The notes: generated from the sequence alone by a model not told the origin. Numbered from the stretch's first letter, positions 35,772 to 46,016 are shown. The stretch is DNA of 64,000 nucleotides from Gemmatimonadota bacterium (GCA_028874335.1 JAPPJY010000092.1:18001-82000); one strand, 5' to 3'. A program made the numbers and translations.

Positions 35772-38700
35772 ATGTTGTCTATAGCGAAGGAGGCGCCGGT
35801 TCCGCGGCCGGGACGGTCCATCTGGTACACGGTCGATGCGATTCGCCGTGCGAGGGAAAACATCCGTACGCAGGCGTGGGCCTCGAACGAGTGGGCGCGG
35901 ATCAGCGCGATCGCGGAGAAGTGGGTCCGGGTGTCCGACGAGGAGATACACGCCCTGGTACCTGCCCGGGGGTCGATTTTCTGCAGCGGGCGGAACGGGA
36001 GCCCCTGCTGCAAGGCGGCCTGGCGGTGCGACGTGTCACAGCCCGGGATGGCCTTTTGCGAGGCATGCGGGCGAGCGTATCCAGAGAACCGGAAGGGATC
36101 TCCGTTTCGCGACGAAGGACACGGCTTTTACCACGAGGGGAAATGGTTCGCGCCGGTGCCCGTGTGGAACAGTTTTATCGTCAGTATGCTCAGCACCTAT
36201 TCGTACGGGTCGGGCGGCCCCACGGACAACGCGCTGCTGAATCTTGCCCTTGCGTATGCGATCACCGGCGAAACCCGGTTCGGCGAAAAGGCGTTGTTGA
36301 TTTACGATGCGTTGGCCACACTGGCGCCCACGACAATCGGTCCATTGGACATTCCCGAGGGCCAGGAGCGGGAGATGGGCCGCATGCACGCCGAGACGTG
36401 CCACGTCAACCGGCAGCGCTTCGTGGACATGCAGGCGTACGACCTGATTTCCGGGCTACCCGCAATGGACGCAGTTTCGCCCACATGGGGGGACGGGCGC
36501 ATCAGCATCCGTGAGAATATCGCCGAGGGCATGCTGGAAGATTACGTGATGACGGAAGGCGGCGGGTACAATTTGCGCGGAGGAAATCTAACGCACTTTC
36601 AGAATCACGAACTGGACGGTTTCCGGGCGCTGCTGTCCATCGGACTGGCGACGGACAGACCCGATTTCATCACCTGGGCGGGCAGCGCTTCCCGGGCCTT
36701 TCTGGATAATGTGGTCGGCAGGGACGGGGGGTACTACGAGAACTCCGAAATGTACGCGTATTTCTCCGGTACGCTGATGCAGGACGTGGCGGAATTGCTG
36801 TACCACTACGCTCCCGGCAAGTACCCCTCAGTTGAAGATTTCCCTGAGGCCGATGCGCTGGTGGGGATGAAAAACGCCTTCGATCACCCCCGCCTCGTCC
36901 GTTTGTGCCTGGATTACCCGGAGCTGACCCGGGCGTGCGGGCGCATCCCCTCCTATGGAAATACGAACGCGCTCCCCGGTTATCGACCGCCGTCGGAACG
37001 GCAGGTGATGCCCACGCACTGGTCTCTGCTGGAGCGACTCTACGTCAGGAGCGACGACGCGCAGACAAGGTTGAGGGCGAGGGAACTGATGCTGGATCTG
37101 TCGGATGGCGCTGCGGAAAACGTCCGCAACGGCGCGTGGGCGCTGTTCAATTCGGAACCCGGACCTGCCGGAGAAGATCGGGCCGAGCCACAATCCGCCT
37201 CTTCGTTCGCAGGACACAAGGGCGTGGTGGTCCTGCGAAGCGGGACAGGCGACCGGTCCCGCGCGCTGATTGTGCGCGGGGGCGCGAATCTGCTTTCGCA
37301 GGACGACCAACTGGCGGTTTTCCTGTACGATAAGGGCAGGACAGTCATCGAAGACGTGGGATACGCACTGGCCGGCTCACACGTGCACAAGGGATGGGGC
37401 ATGCGGGCGATCTCCCACGCGATGGTGACCGTGGACGAGGACATTCCCACGTCTCAGGGCTACGAATTCGTGCCGAGCGCGGACCTGGTCGCCTTCGAGG
37501 ACCTGGGCGATGTCAAGGTCGCGGAATATTCCGCGCCATTGTCGCGGATCCACCAGGGCGCAACCGAGTACCGCCGCGCGCTGATCTTCTGCGATATCGA
37601 CAAGGACACGTCCTACACGCTTGACCTTTTTATTGTGGCCGGAGGCCGGATTCACGACTACGCGATGAACGGGCCCAGGTTTTTCGAAGCGGACTCCGGG
37701 TCTTATTCGCTGGAGGGCGTGTCGCCGGAGGCGCGCCCCGGGGTCTGGACACTGGCGGCGCTGGGGACCGCGGACGGTTCCGAAGAGGCGAACGCGCCTG
37801 GCAAAAGCTGGGGGGAACGGATCGGCCCGAACGATCGCATTCAGGGCGTGGCCGCACCGGACGGAAGCCCGTTGCCCTACGGATGGCTGCCGCCCCCGGG
37901 GAACGGGTACGCGTTCATCCACGACGTCAAAACCGCCCCGCTGGATCGGGACGCGTACGCTCATTGGCGGTTCGGAGACGCGCGGGACACCCGGTTTGGT
38001 GTCTGGTTTCCCGCCGATCCGTCGGCGACGCTGGTAGCGGCGAAAGGTCCTGATCTGCGAGGCATGCAGCAGATCCATCGACTGATCGTCCGGAGGGAAG
38101 GCAAAGATCTGAAGAGCCTTTTCGTCAGTGTATTTGAAGCGTTTTCCGGTTCGAGCAACGTGACGGGCGTTAGGGTGCTTGCGCGCGAGGAAGAAACAGG
38201 TAACGCCGCCGTGCGGGTCGAACTGGCGGACGGCCGGAGGGACACGCATCTGTTTTCGAGGCGCGGTCGGATGGAAGTCCGGGATGGCGATGGGGTACCG
38301 ATCGCCCTCGACGGACGGTTCGGCGTCGTTCGCGAACGGGATGGAGAGGTGGCGCTTCACCTTGTGGAAGGGACGCGCCTCCGGTACGGCAACACCGAAG
38401 CGGGGCTCTTAAGGTCAGGTTTTGACGCACGGATCGTGGAGCTGGATGCCGACGCGGAATCCGTGACGATCGACCGGTGTCTCCCGGTCGGGATGTCGCT
38501 GGAGGGACGCCTCTGCCGGGTGGAATCGGGCGAAGCGAAGGCACCCTATTCTCACAGTTCAGCATATCGGGTTGTCGCCGCGGAGGACGGGAAAAACGCC
38601 CGCCTCTTCCTGCAGCACGGCGATCCCCGGCTTGCGAGAGGGACGATTGCCTCCGTCGAGCCCCCGGACATTCTGTTCTGCAACGTACCGCTCGCTTTTG

Positions 38701-38933
38701 CCTGGGGTTTCAACAACAGCGGGGACAAGGGCGAATACAGGGGAAAGCTGCTGCGTACGGAGGACGGCGGCTTCGCGTCGCGGATCGTCGAACTGCTTGC
38801 ATTCAAGAAGATGCGGCTGGAATCGGTTGCAGGGCTGCTGCCGGGGAGCCGGTTCGAAGTCCTGGACTTCAAACCCGGCGATCGGATTTCGATTCCGAAT
38901 TCCGGGAGCGAATGCCCGGCGCGGCGAGGCTGA
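35772..38933 (+). CDS. Heparinase-like giant protein with cysteine cluster and atypical active site
   Basis: 1053-residue protein without a signal peptide. ATG at 35772 with GGGGAGAGAG upstream; the frame extends back 27 codons without support. About residues 72-115 hold a cysteine cluster (FCSGRNGSPCCKAAWRC, then FCEACGRAYP) that could bind zinc. The helical toroid follows (MLSTYSYGSGGPTDNALLNL, HFQNHELDGFRALLSIGLAT, GGYYENSEMYAYFSGTLMQD). At the start of the sandwich domain, where relatives have HxH, this protein reads GGANLLSQDDQLAVFLYDKG; a later segment, AGSHVHKGWGMRAISHAM, does have histidines. The C-terminal 350 residues are beta-rich and unassigned. It may be an inactive or mechanistically different lyase. 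It follows the oxidoreductase gene by 360 bases and precedes the transporter genes. Confidence 0.7.
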   Translation: MLSIAKEAPVPRPGRSIWYTVDAIRRARENIRTQAWASNEWARISAIAEKWVRVSDEEIHALVPARGSIFCSGRNGSPCCKAAWRCDVSQPGMAFCEACGRAYPENRKGSPFRDEGHGFYHEGKWFAPVPVWNSFIVSMLSTYSYGSGGPTDNALLNLALAYAITGETRFGEKALLIYDALATLAPTTIGPLDIPEGQEREMGRMHAETCHVNRQRFVDMQAYDLISGLPAMDAVSPTWGDGRISIRENIAEGMLEDYVMTEGGGYNLRGGNLTHFQNHELDGFRALLSIGLATDRPDFITWAGSASRAFLDNVVGRDGGYYENSEMYAYFSGTLMQDVAELLYHYAPGKYPSVEDFPEADALVGMKNAFDHPRLVRLCLDYPELTRACGRIPSYGNTNALPGYRPPSERQVMPTHWSLLERLYVRSDDAQTRLRARELMLDLSDGAAENVRNGAWALFNSEPGPAGEDRAEPQSASSFAGHKGVVVLRSGTGDRSRALIVRGGANLLSQDDQLAVFLYDKGRTVIEDVGYALAGSHVHKGWGMRAISHAMVTVDEDIPTSQGYEFVPSADLVAFEDLGDVKVAEYSAPLSRIHQGATEYRRALIFCDIDKDTSYTLDLFIVAGGRIHDYAMNGPRFFEADSGSYSLEGVSPEARPGVWTLAALGTADGSEEANAPGKSWGERIGPNDRIQGVAAPDGSPLPYGWLPPPGNGYAFIHDVKTAPLDRDAYAHWRFGDARDTRFGVWFPADPSATLVAAKGPDLRGMQQIHRLIVRREGKDLKSLFVSVFEAFSGSSNVTGVRVLAREEETGNAAVRVELADGRRDTHLFSRRGRMEVRDGDGVPIALDGRFGVVRERDGEVALHLVEGTRLRYGNTEAGLLRSGFDARIVELDADAESVTIDRCLPVGMSLEGRLCRVESGEAKAPYSHSSAYRVVAAEDGKNARLFLQHGDPRLARGTIASVEPPDILFCNVPLAFAWGFNNSGDKGEYRGKLLRTEDGGFASRIVELLAFKKMRLESVAGLLPGSRFEVLDFKPGDRISIPNSGSECPARRG

Positions 38934-39017
38934 AGGCCGTTCGATAACGCGTTGTGGAGTGCCGTCGCGGGGTCCGGTTACGCGGCCCGGAGATCCGACA
39001 AGTAGACCCTTTTCCCT

Positions 39018-39045
39018 TGAACTTTCACGATAATTCCATATTATG
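39018..39045 (+). promoter_or_regulatory. Promoter candidate ahead of the transporter block
   Basis: TTGAAC (39018-39023), 16-base spacer, TATTAT (39040-39045), in an AT-rich patch within the 221-base gap before the gene at 39155. It points towards that gene and would leave a leader of about 100 bases. Confidence 0.45.
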
Positions 39046-39154
39046 CGCGTGGTGATTTTCCACCCGCGGACAGCGGCGGATCGGCAGGCCGCAGGGTCGA
39101 CAGGTCAGGGTGAAGGCCGCCGCCGTTTCGGCCCGAATCAACAGGGAGAACGTC

Positions 39155-41119
39155 ATGCAACTGGCTCAGCCGGATTCATATACTGAAGCGGCGTCAGGCC
39201 TGGAACGACGCGGCGTAACTGTGCGGGCGGTTGCCATCGGGCTCGGCGTCGCTCTGTTCATACAGGGCTGGGGTATTTTTTCCAGCCGGGTGATCCGGTC
39301 GTCCGGCGTGACGGCCGGATTTCTTTCACCGGCACTCTTTATTGGGATCCTCCTCGTCCTGTTCATCCTGAATCCCTTCCTGAAGCGGGTCGTCCGGTCC
39401 GCGGGACTGAGCCTCGCGGAGATCCTGACGATATTCGCGATGGGGCTGATGGGCGGCGCGCCCATCGCGGCGCTGTATGCCTTTATAACCATTCCGTACT
39501 ACCTGGCCACTCCGGAAAACCAGTGGGGCGCCCTACTTCACCCGCACCTGCCTTCGTGGGTCGCGCCCCTCGACGTGGACGGCGCGGTTACGCTTCTGTT
39601 CAACGGCCTTCCGGGCGGTCAGGGCACGATTCCATGGGGGGCGTGGGTCGTTCCCATGTTCTGGTGGGTGCTTCTGTTCTGCGTGCTGGCTTTCGCCGCG
39701 GCTTCGCTTTCGGTGATCCTCCGGAAACAATGGGTGGAACACGAGCGGTTGCGGTACCCGGTCCTGGAGCCCATCGTGGAGATGGCCTCCGGGTCCGAAA
39801 CCGGCAGTTTGTGGCCGCAATTCGCCCGCGGAAGACTGTTCTGGTTCGGCGCGGGGTTCGCGTTCGTCTTCATTTTCTGGAACGCGCTGCCCTGGATCTC
39901 CCCCGCCTTCCCTGAGATGCCGGTTCGGGGGCGGGTGTACGCCTTCTTCGGGCGGGACATGCCTCCGATGTTCAGCTATATCGATCCGTTTACGTTCGCG
40001 TTCTCATATTTCGCGAATCTGGACGTTCTGTTCAGCGTGTGGTTCTTCTTCGCGGTGTTCGTCCTTGAATTCGGCATCTTCAACAGGCTGGGCTACAGCA
40101 TCGGCGGGCGCGGCGACAGGTACGGTTCCTATGACGCGGCATCGAGCTGGCAGGGCCTCGGCGCGTTCTGCGTCTTCGTGCTGTTCGGTCTGTGGATGGC
40201 CAGGCGCCACCTGAAAGACGTTGTGATGAAGGCCTGGCGGTCGGACGCTTCTGTGGACGATTCGCGCGAGATGTTGTCGTACCGCACGGCGGTCGTCGGC
40301 ATCCTGGTGGGTTTCGTGTTCACGGTCGTGTGGCTGAACCGTGCGGGCATGGACCTGCAGATGGCCATCCCGTTAGTGGCGATGCTGTTCATTCTCTACA
40401 TCGGCGTTGCGCGGATTATTGCCGAATCGGGCCTCCTGTATGTGCAGGGGCCGATGACGGCGCAGAGCTTTTCGGTCTATCTGCTGGGCGCCAAAGCCGT
40501 GTCGCCGTCCAGCCTGACCACGCTCCTGTTTTCCTACCCGATCCACGCGAATTCGACCTCGCAGATGTCGCACGTGGCCAAGGTTGGCGAACAGGTCCGG
40601 GATCGCGGAAGGCGCTTGTTCTGGGCCGTGGGCCTGTCTTTCCTGGCGACGACCCTGGTCGTGATCATCGGGACGCTCTATCTGGGCTATACCCGCGGCG
40701 CCGAGAATTTCGGACACGGCTTCATCTGCGGTGGGGTTCACAATTTTCCGGATACCGTGAGCAAGATCAAGGAGCCGTTCGACGTCGATTGGAATCGGAT
40801 CATGTTCTTTGGCATCGGCGCCGCCGTTATGGTCGTCCTCACCTTCCTCCGCTACCGGTTTCCCTGGTGGCCGATCCACCCGGTGGGGTTCGCCATCATG
40901 GGTACGGACCTCGTACGGAATTTTGCGCTGACGCTCTTTCTGGCGTGGTCGTGCAAGACGGTTATCCTTCGCGTTGGCGGGAATTCGCTCTTTCGGCAGG
41001 CGCAGCCGTTCTTCCTGGGTCTGCTTGTGGGGCACGTCCTGGGGATAACCGGGGCATTCCTCGTCGATATGTTCATGTTCCCCGGAGCCGGACACAGCAT
41101 CCACCCGTGGATCGAATAG
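39155..41119 (+). CDS. DUF6785/DUF6784-type polytopic membrane protein 1
   Basis: 654-residue integral membrane protein with about 12-14 hydrophobic segments. ATG at 39155 with GGGAGAA upstream. Landmarks shared with the paralogue at 46042 are YYLATPENQWG, GTIPWGAWVVPMFWW, EHERLRYPVLEP, ARIIAESGLLYVQGP and LRYRFPWWPIHPVGFAI. The layout recalls oligopeptide-transporter (OPT)-like carriers, and proteins of this type are frequent near glycan genes in Latescibacterota/Poribacteria-like genomes, but no substrate has been shown. I suggest uptake of oligosaccharides or uronates across the inner membrane (inference). An R2 repeat begins seven bases after the stop codon. Confidence 0.75.
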   Translation: MQLAQPDSYTEAASGLERRGVTVRAVAIGLGVALFIQGWGIFSSRVIRSSGVTAGFLSPALFIGILLVLFILNPFLKRVVRSAGLSLAEILTIFAMGLMGGAPIAALYAFITIPYYLATPENQWGALLHPHLPSWVAPLDVDGAVTLLFNGLPGGQGTIPWGAWVVPMFWWVLLFCVLAFAAASLSVILRKQWVEHERLRYPVLEPIVEMASGSETGSLWPQFARGRLFWFGAGFAFVFIFWNALPWISPAFPEMPVRGRVYAFFGRDMPPMFSYIDPFTFAFSYFANLDVLFSVWFFFAVFVLEFGIFNRLGYSIGGRGDRYGSYDAASSWQGLGAFCVFVLFGLWMARRHLKDVVMKAWRSDASVDDSREMLSYRTAVVGILVGFVFTVVWLNRAGMDLQMAIPLVAMLFILYIGVARIIAESGLLYVQGPMTAQSFSVYLLGAKAVSPSSLTTLLFSYPIHANSTSQMSHVAKVGEQVRDRGRRLFWAVGLSFLATTLVVIIGTLYLGYTRGAENFGHGFICGGVHNFPDTVSKIKEPFDVDWNRIMFFGIGAAVMVVLTFLRYRFPWWPIHPVGFAIMGTDLVRNFALTLFLAWSCKTVILRVGGNSLFRQAQPFFLGLLVGHVLGITGAFLVDMFMFPGAGHSIHPWIE

Positions 41120-41126
41120 ACTGACG

Positions 41127-41294
41127 TAAGAAGCTATGTTGAAATTCCCGGTGAGTTCCCGAGCGCGAGCGAAAAAGTGGCGGTCAAGGCGGGTAAATCC
41201 GCCCATATTTGTCTATACGGGTGGATTTGACCAACGCCGACCGGCGCTTTTGCAGCCGCGCAAAAACCGCTGGGAATTTTAACACAGCTTCTAA
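41127..41294 (-). repeat. R2 repeat copy B: 168-bp MITE-like element, inverted
   Basis: Reverse-oriented copy of the element at 11890 and 48011. Ends TAAGAAGCTATGTTGAAATT and (inverted) TTAGAAGCTGTGTTAAAATT. It fills almost the whole gap between the first transporter gene and the pseudo-peptidase/permease gene, ending 9 bases before its ATG, so it must be part of the leader if the genes are co-transcribed. Confidence 0.9.
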
Positions 41295-41303
41295 GGGTGA
41301 ACG

Positions 41304-44300
41304 ATGATCGACGGAATCAAAAGGGCACTGCTCGTTCTGTTGACGCTTGGCGTCCTGGCACTCGTGGTGGTGTTCGACCCCGAGAATGTGTCCGACGTGA
41401 TGCGGGATTTGCTGGATATCCGGCAGTCTCCGCCGCCGGAACAGGTCCGGGGGGACCTGTCGGCCGCGGACCGGGCGGTACGGCGAATTGTGGATGAGAT
41501 TGCGGAAGACGACGTTCGTTCTCACGTGTCTGCATTGACCCGGATGCCGTCGCGCGTGGTGGGATACGACGGCGAACGGCAGGCGCGGGACTACATCAGA
41601 TCGCAGTTCGAGGCGCTGGGTCTGGAGCGGGTCACTGCCGAGACTTTCGATGTGACCGTGCCGGTGGACCGGGGCGGCGTTCTGAAGGTGACTGCCACCG
41701 GCGAGGAGATTTCCATTTACGGCCTCTGGCCAAATGACGTCCGGACGCCGTCGCTCCCGGACGGAGGCGTCGAGGGGCATTTGATCTACGGACGGCGGGG
41801 CGAATTTTCAGATTTCAACGGGTCGGTGGTGGACGGAAGCGTCGTGTTGATGGACTTCGGCTGCGGACAGAATTACCTGAACGCGATGACTCTCGGCGCG
41901 AAGGCGATTCTGTTTTTCGACGACGGGAACGTGACCCGAGGTGAGGCGGAGGACAAGTTTCTGGAGGTGCCCGTGAACGTGCCCCGGTTCTGGGTGAACC
42001 GGGAGGATGCGCAACGCCTTCTGAATGAGGTTGAGCGCGGAGATATCAGGGTGCGTCTCACCGCCCGGATGGACTGGCAGACGGTGAAGGCGGCCAATGT
42101 CCTCGGATATCTGCCCGGATCGGACGAGCGCATTCCGGGAGGAACGGGCGCCAGGTGGAAGGACAGGTTGATTGTGGTAGGCGCCTACTATGACGCGATG
42201 TCCGTGGTCCCCGCGCTCGCGCCCGGCGCCGAAAGCGCATCGGGAGCCGCCGCTCTGCTCGAGGTGATCCGTTCGCTGCAGCGGCACGGTTCCAGGCACT
42301 CCTTTCTCTTTCTGGCGACGTCGGCGCACTTTGAAGGCCTGACGGGAATCAACGATTTCCTCTTCAGACATTCCCGCCGAAGCGATTACTTCCGGGACCG
42401 GATCCCCGAAGGCGAGCGAATCGATTTCAGCCTGTTCGTCGGGCTGGACTTGTCCAGCCGCAGCAGGCAGGTTGGCGGATTTGCAATGGGGACCTTCTAC
42501 AACGCCCGCAAGGGGACGGACGAGTACCTGAAGAACCTGCTCACGCCCTATTCGCACCGGTTTCGCGAGTACACCAGCGCGCTCTTTCCGGATGAAGAGC
42601 GCTACGTGGACGTGGTGGCCCCTGCCAAGCGGCCCTGGACGTCATATATGCCGGTCCCGCTGGCCCTGGAGAGCGAGGCAGCCGTATTCGTCGGGCAGGA
42701 GGCGATGACCCTGGTGACCCTGTACGACGGTCGCGTCCGGACCGACACGCCGCTCGATGTTCCCGAGGCCATGGCCTTCGGCCGCCTGACCGACCAGGTG
42801 AGGTCGGTGGCTGCAATGATGATCCGGGCGGGTAACGATCCGGGCTTTTTCCGCGAGACCCAGCTTCGGCTGATGGACCGCGGCCACCGCCTGTCCGGGC
42901 GGATTCTCTGGTTCGATCGGGACGTGGACTTCGCGATTCCCAGGGTGCCGGTCCCGGGGGCGCTGGTGACGTACAAGCAACCGGGCCCGGGCAGCCTGGC
43001 AGGCGTACGGACGCTGATGGTCACGCAGACCACGAGAGGCCCGATTTACGAAGGCCCGGCCTCCGGAGGCGCGTTGTACGGTTCCAGAAAGGTGGTCGCA
43101 AAGACAGGCCGGTTCGAATTCGACATTGTCAGGAACCGTTTTTCAAATCACGTTCTGGCATACGAACTCGATGCCGAGGGACGGATTGTCTCGGCGCCGG
43201 ATATGGGAATAGATGGCGCCGGGTCGGATGGAAAAAACGGGAAGTATCCCCTGGTTCAGGGATACGGGTGGTGGGACAACGAGATGATGGGCGTGCTGTT
43301 CAGGTGCCGGTCGCTGAGCCTGTTCGAGATTGTGGATTCCAGCTATCTGTCCGTGCTCGACCATTTGAAGGTGCTTGGAAGGGACAATAGCGAACCGATA
43401 GAATATGGCTTTCGTTACGTGGCCAACCAGGGACGGAAGGAGGGAAAGGTCACTCAGGCGTCGGTGGCATTCGCGCCGCCCGGTGAACGGATCAAGATCC
43501 TGATGAGCAGCGGGCTTTTCGGAATCAAGTATTTGCTCATCAACGCTCCCGAAGACCTGTTGTCCGATCCCGTTGCGCCGCGGCAGGTAAACGCGGAGAC
43601 GGTAATCCGGTCCATGGGAGCCGGGTACGTACCGGACGGGAATGCGATTACCCTGCCCTCATACCGCGCGGCGCGGGATATGTGGATCGTAGATGACGTC
43701 CGGATGAAGCAACTGGCTCGGTACGGCGTGGAAAACCAGAGGCTTTCCGGGCTTCACGACCGCGCGCGCGCGTCTCTGCTCGAAGCCGAAGGCCACCTGA
43801 AAAACCTGCGGTACGACCGGTTCATTGCATCGGCCAGAGAGGGCTGGGGGCTCGAGGCGCGCGGCTACCCCGAGGTGAAGGAGACGGCCAACGACACGGT
43901 CCGCGGCGTCATCTTCTATTTCGTCCTGCTGCTGCCGTTCTCGTTCTTCTGCGAGCGGCTGTTCTTTGGGTTTCCCGACGTCCACAGACGAATTGTCGGA
44001 TTCGCCGCGATTCTCATTGCCATGTTTCTGGCCCTGCGGTGGGTGCATCCTGCGTTTCAGCTGTCCGGTTCTCCCTACATTATCTTCCTCGCCTTTGTGA
44101 TCCTGTGTCTGGGCGGGGTGGCAATGGTGATCGTGGTGTCCAGGTTCGCGGAACAGGTACGACGAATGAAGCAGTCCGCAACGGGTGTGTACGAGGAGGA
44201 CGTGGGACGGATCTCGGCGATGATCGTGGCGTTTACACTGGGCGTTTCGAATCTGCGAAAGCGACCGCTGCGGAGCGGACTCACGGCGGTCACGCTGACC

Positions 44301-46016
44301 CTGCTGACCTTCACAGTGCTTTCGTTTACGTCGGTTCAGACGTACCTGCGCTTTTACAAGTTGCCAAGGGACAACCGTCCGCCCTACGAGGGAGCGCTGG
44401 TGAGAGACCGGAACTGGAGGGGAATGCAGCCCTCCGCGCTGACGTATATCCAGAGTCATTTCGGCGGTTTCGCCCGGGTTGCGCCCCGGGCGTTTTACAT
44501 TTCCGAAAAGAGAGGCGAGCGGGCGTATATCGACTTTGAGGAACCCGAAAGCGGCCGGCGGAGCTTCGCGAACGGGTTGCTGGGCGTGACGCCGGAGGAA
44601 CCCGGGGTGCTGGCGATGGATCGGCTGCTGACGGCCGGCCGCTGGTTCCGGGAGGGGGAACGGCACGCGGTCATCCTGCCGGGCGAGTTGGCGGACCTCG
44701 TTGGGATCACCGGCGCGGACGTGGAAGCCGGCCGGGCGCGGGTGCGTATGTTGGGGGTGGAGCTTGCCGTCGTCGGGATTCTGGACTCCCGGGCCGTGGA
44801 CAGGCTCGCGGATATGGATGACGAACGCCCGACGCCCATCGACACGACGATGGAGACCGCCGGAACGAGCGACTGGCGCAACCTGAGCCAGGACCCGAGG
44901 TTGATGGGAGCTGAGCCGATCGAGGCGTTCATTCACCTGGACGCGAGCAATACGGCGCTGCTCCCGTACGAATTCGTCATCGAAATAGGGGGCACACTCA
45001 GGTCGATCGCGATCACCGATTTCAAAGACGCCCAGGGCAATCCCAGCCAGGACGTCCGCCGGCAGATCGAAGACTTCATGTCACGGGTTGCGCTGACGAT
45101 GTTCGTCGGGATCGACGACGAGGTGACCGTATACAGCTCCATTGGCACCACCTCCCTTTCCGGCATCGCGAATCTCTTCATCCCGCTGGTGATCGCCTCG
45201 CTCATCGTCCTGAATACGATGATGGGCGCCGTATATGAAAGATTCCGCGAAATCGGCGTCTACTCGGCAGTGGGCCTGGCGCCAAGCCACATATCCGCGC
45301 TCTTTCTGGCCGAAGCGGCCGTGTTCGCCACGCTGGGAGCGGCTTTCGGCTATCTGATCGGCCAGGCGCTGGCGCTGGTCCTGTACGAGCGGGGAGCGCT
45401 GGGCGGGCTGTCGTTGAACTACTCTTCCCTGTCGGCCGTTTCTTCCACGCTGTTGGTGATGCTGGCGGTGTTCCTGTCCACCCTCTATCCCGCCAGGAAG
45501 GCTGAACAGATGTCCGTACCGGACGTGACGCGGCGGTGGCAGTTTCCGAATCCGGACGGGGACGACTGGACTTTCGACTTTCCATTTACCCTGGCGGGAT
45601 CGGAAGCCCTGGGGATGTACACCTATCTCTTTCGGAGTTTCGAGTCGTTCGGCGAGGGTTCCCTGGGCCGGTTCGTTTCGCGGGACGTGCGTTTCGGGTC
45701 CGATCCGCTTCCGGCCGGCACGGGGTACAGGATCGCGCTGCGGATGTGGCTGGCGCCATACGATCTGGGCATCAGCCAGGACGTTCAGATGGTTGCGATT
45801 CCCACGGGAGAACACGATATATACCGTATCGAGGTCCGTATCCATCGCCTGAGCGGAGACGTGAACTCGTGGCAACGCGTGAACAGGGGTTTCCTGAACG
45901 ACCTCCGCAAGCTCTTCCTGGTATGGAAGACAATGCCTCCGGAAACCAAGACGGACTATGCGCGGCAGGGCGAGGCGGAACTGGGGACGTCGCACGTCCG
46001 GGAGGTGGCTTCCTGA
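41304..46016 (+). CDS. Degenerate M28 peptidase domain fused to FtsX-type permease
   Basis: 1570-residue membrane protein. One N-terminal anchor (RALLVLLTLGVLALVVV). Residues about 65-420 align by layout with an M28 aminopeptidase including its PA insert, but metal ligands are lost: the usual H-Y-D is Tyr295-Tyr296-Asp297 (VVGAYYDAM), GADDNASG is GAESASG, and the catalytic EE reads TSAHFEGL. After about 450 extracytoplasmic residues come three hydrophobic segments, an FtsX/MacB-type unit (LRSGLTAVTLTLLTFTVLSF, a periplasmic loop, then IANLFIPLVIASLIVLNTMM, AAVFATLGAAFGYLIGQALA, TLLVMLAVFLSTLYPARKAE) and a C-terminal soluble tail. The FtsX signature ERFREIGVYSAVGL is clear. No ABC ATPase is nearby. 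It lies between two DUF6785-type carriers, 25 bases before the second. Confidence 0.82.
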   Translation: MIDGIKRALLVLLTLGVLALVVVFDPENVSDVMRDLLDIRQSPPPEQVRGDLSAADRAVRRIVDEIAEDDVRSHVSALTRMPSRVVGYDGERQARDYIRSQFEALGLERVTAETFDVTVPVDRGGVLKVTATGEEISIYGLWPNDVRTPSLPDGGVEGHLIYGRRGEFSDFNGSVVDGSVVLMDFGCGQNYLNAMTLGAKAILFFDDGNVTRGEAEDKFLEVPVNVPRFWVNREDAQRLLNEVERGDIRVRLTARMDWQTVKAANVLGYLPGSDERIPGGTGARWKDRLIVVGAYYDAMSVVPALAPGAESASGAAALLEVIRSLQRHGSRHSFLFLATSAHFEGLTGINDFLFRHSRRSDYFRDRIPEGERIDFSLFVGLDLSSRSRQVGGFAMGTFYNARKGTDEYLKNLLTPYSHRFREYTSALFPDEERYVDVVAPAKRPWTSYMPVPLALESEAAVFVGQEAMTLVTLYDGRVRTDTPLDVPEAMAFGRLTDQVRSVAAMMIRAGNDPGFFRETQLRLMDRGHRLSGRILWFDRDVDFAIPRVPVPGALVTYKQPGPGSLAGVRTLMVTQTTRGPIYEGPASGGALYGSRKVVAKTGRFEFDIVRNRFSNHVLAYELDAEGRIVSAPDMGIDGAGSDGKNGKYPLVQGYGWWDNEMMGVLFRCRSLSLFEIVDSSYLSVLDHLKVLGRDNSEPIEYGFRYVANQGRKEGKVTQASVAFAPPGERIKILMSSGLFGIKYLLINAPEDLLSDPVAPRQVNAETVIRSMGAGYVPDGNAITLPSYRAARDMWIVDDVRMKQLARYGVENQRLSGLHDRARASLLEAEGHLKNLRYDRFIASAREGWGLEARGYPEVKETANDTVRGVIFYFVLLLPFSFFCERLFFGFPDVHRRIVGFAAILIAMFLALRWVHPAFQLSGSPYIIFLAFVILCLGGVAMVIVVSRFAEQVRRMKQSATGVYEEDVGRISAMIVAFTLGVSNLRKRPLRSGLTAVTLTLLTFTVLSFTSVQTYLRFYKLPRDNRPPYEGALVRDRNWRGMQPSALTYIQSHFGGFARVAPRAFYISEKRGERAYIDFEEPESGRRSFANGLLGVTPEEPGVLAMDRLLTAGRWFREGERHAVILPGELADLVGITGADVEAGRARVRMLGVELAVVGILDSRAVDRLADMDDERPTPIDTTMETAGTSDWRNLSQDPRLMGAEPIEAFIHLDASNTALLPYEFVIEIGGTLRSIAITDFKDAQGNPSQDVRRQIEDFMSRVALTMFVGIDDEVTVYSSIGTTSLSGIANLFIPLVIASLIVLNTMMGAVYERFREIGVYSAVGLAPSHISALFLAEAAVFATLGAAFGYLIGQALALVLYERGALGGLSLNYSSLSAVSSTLLVMLAVFLSTLYPARKAEQMSVPDVTRRWQFPNPDGDDWTFDFPFTLAGSEALGMYTYLFRSFESFGEGSLGRFVSRDVRFGSDPLPAGTGYRIALRMWLAPYDLGISQDVQMVAIPTGEHDIYRIEVRIHRLSGDVNSWQRVNRGFLNDLRKLFLVWKTMPPETKTDYARQGEAELGTSHVREVAS

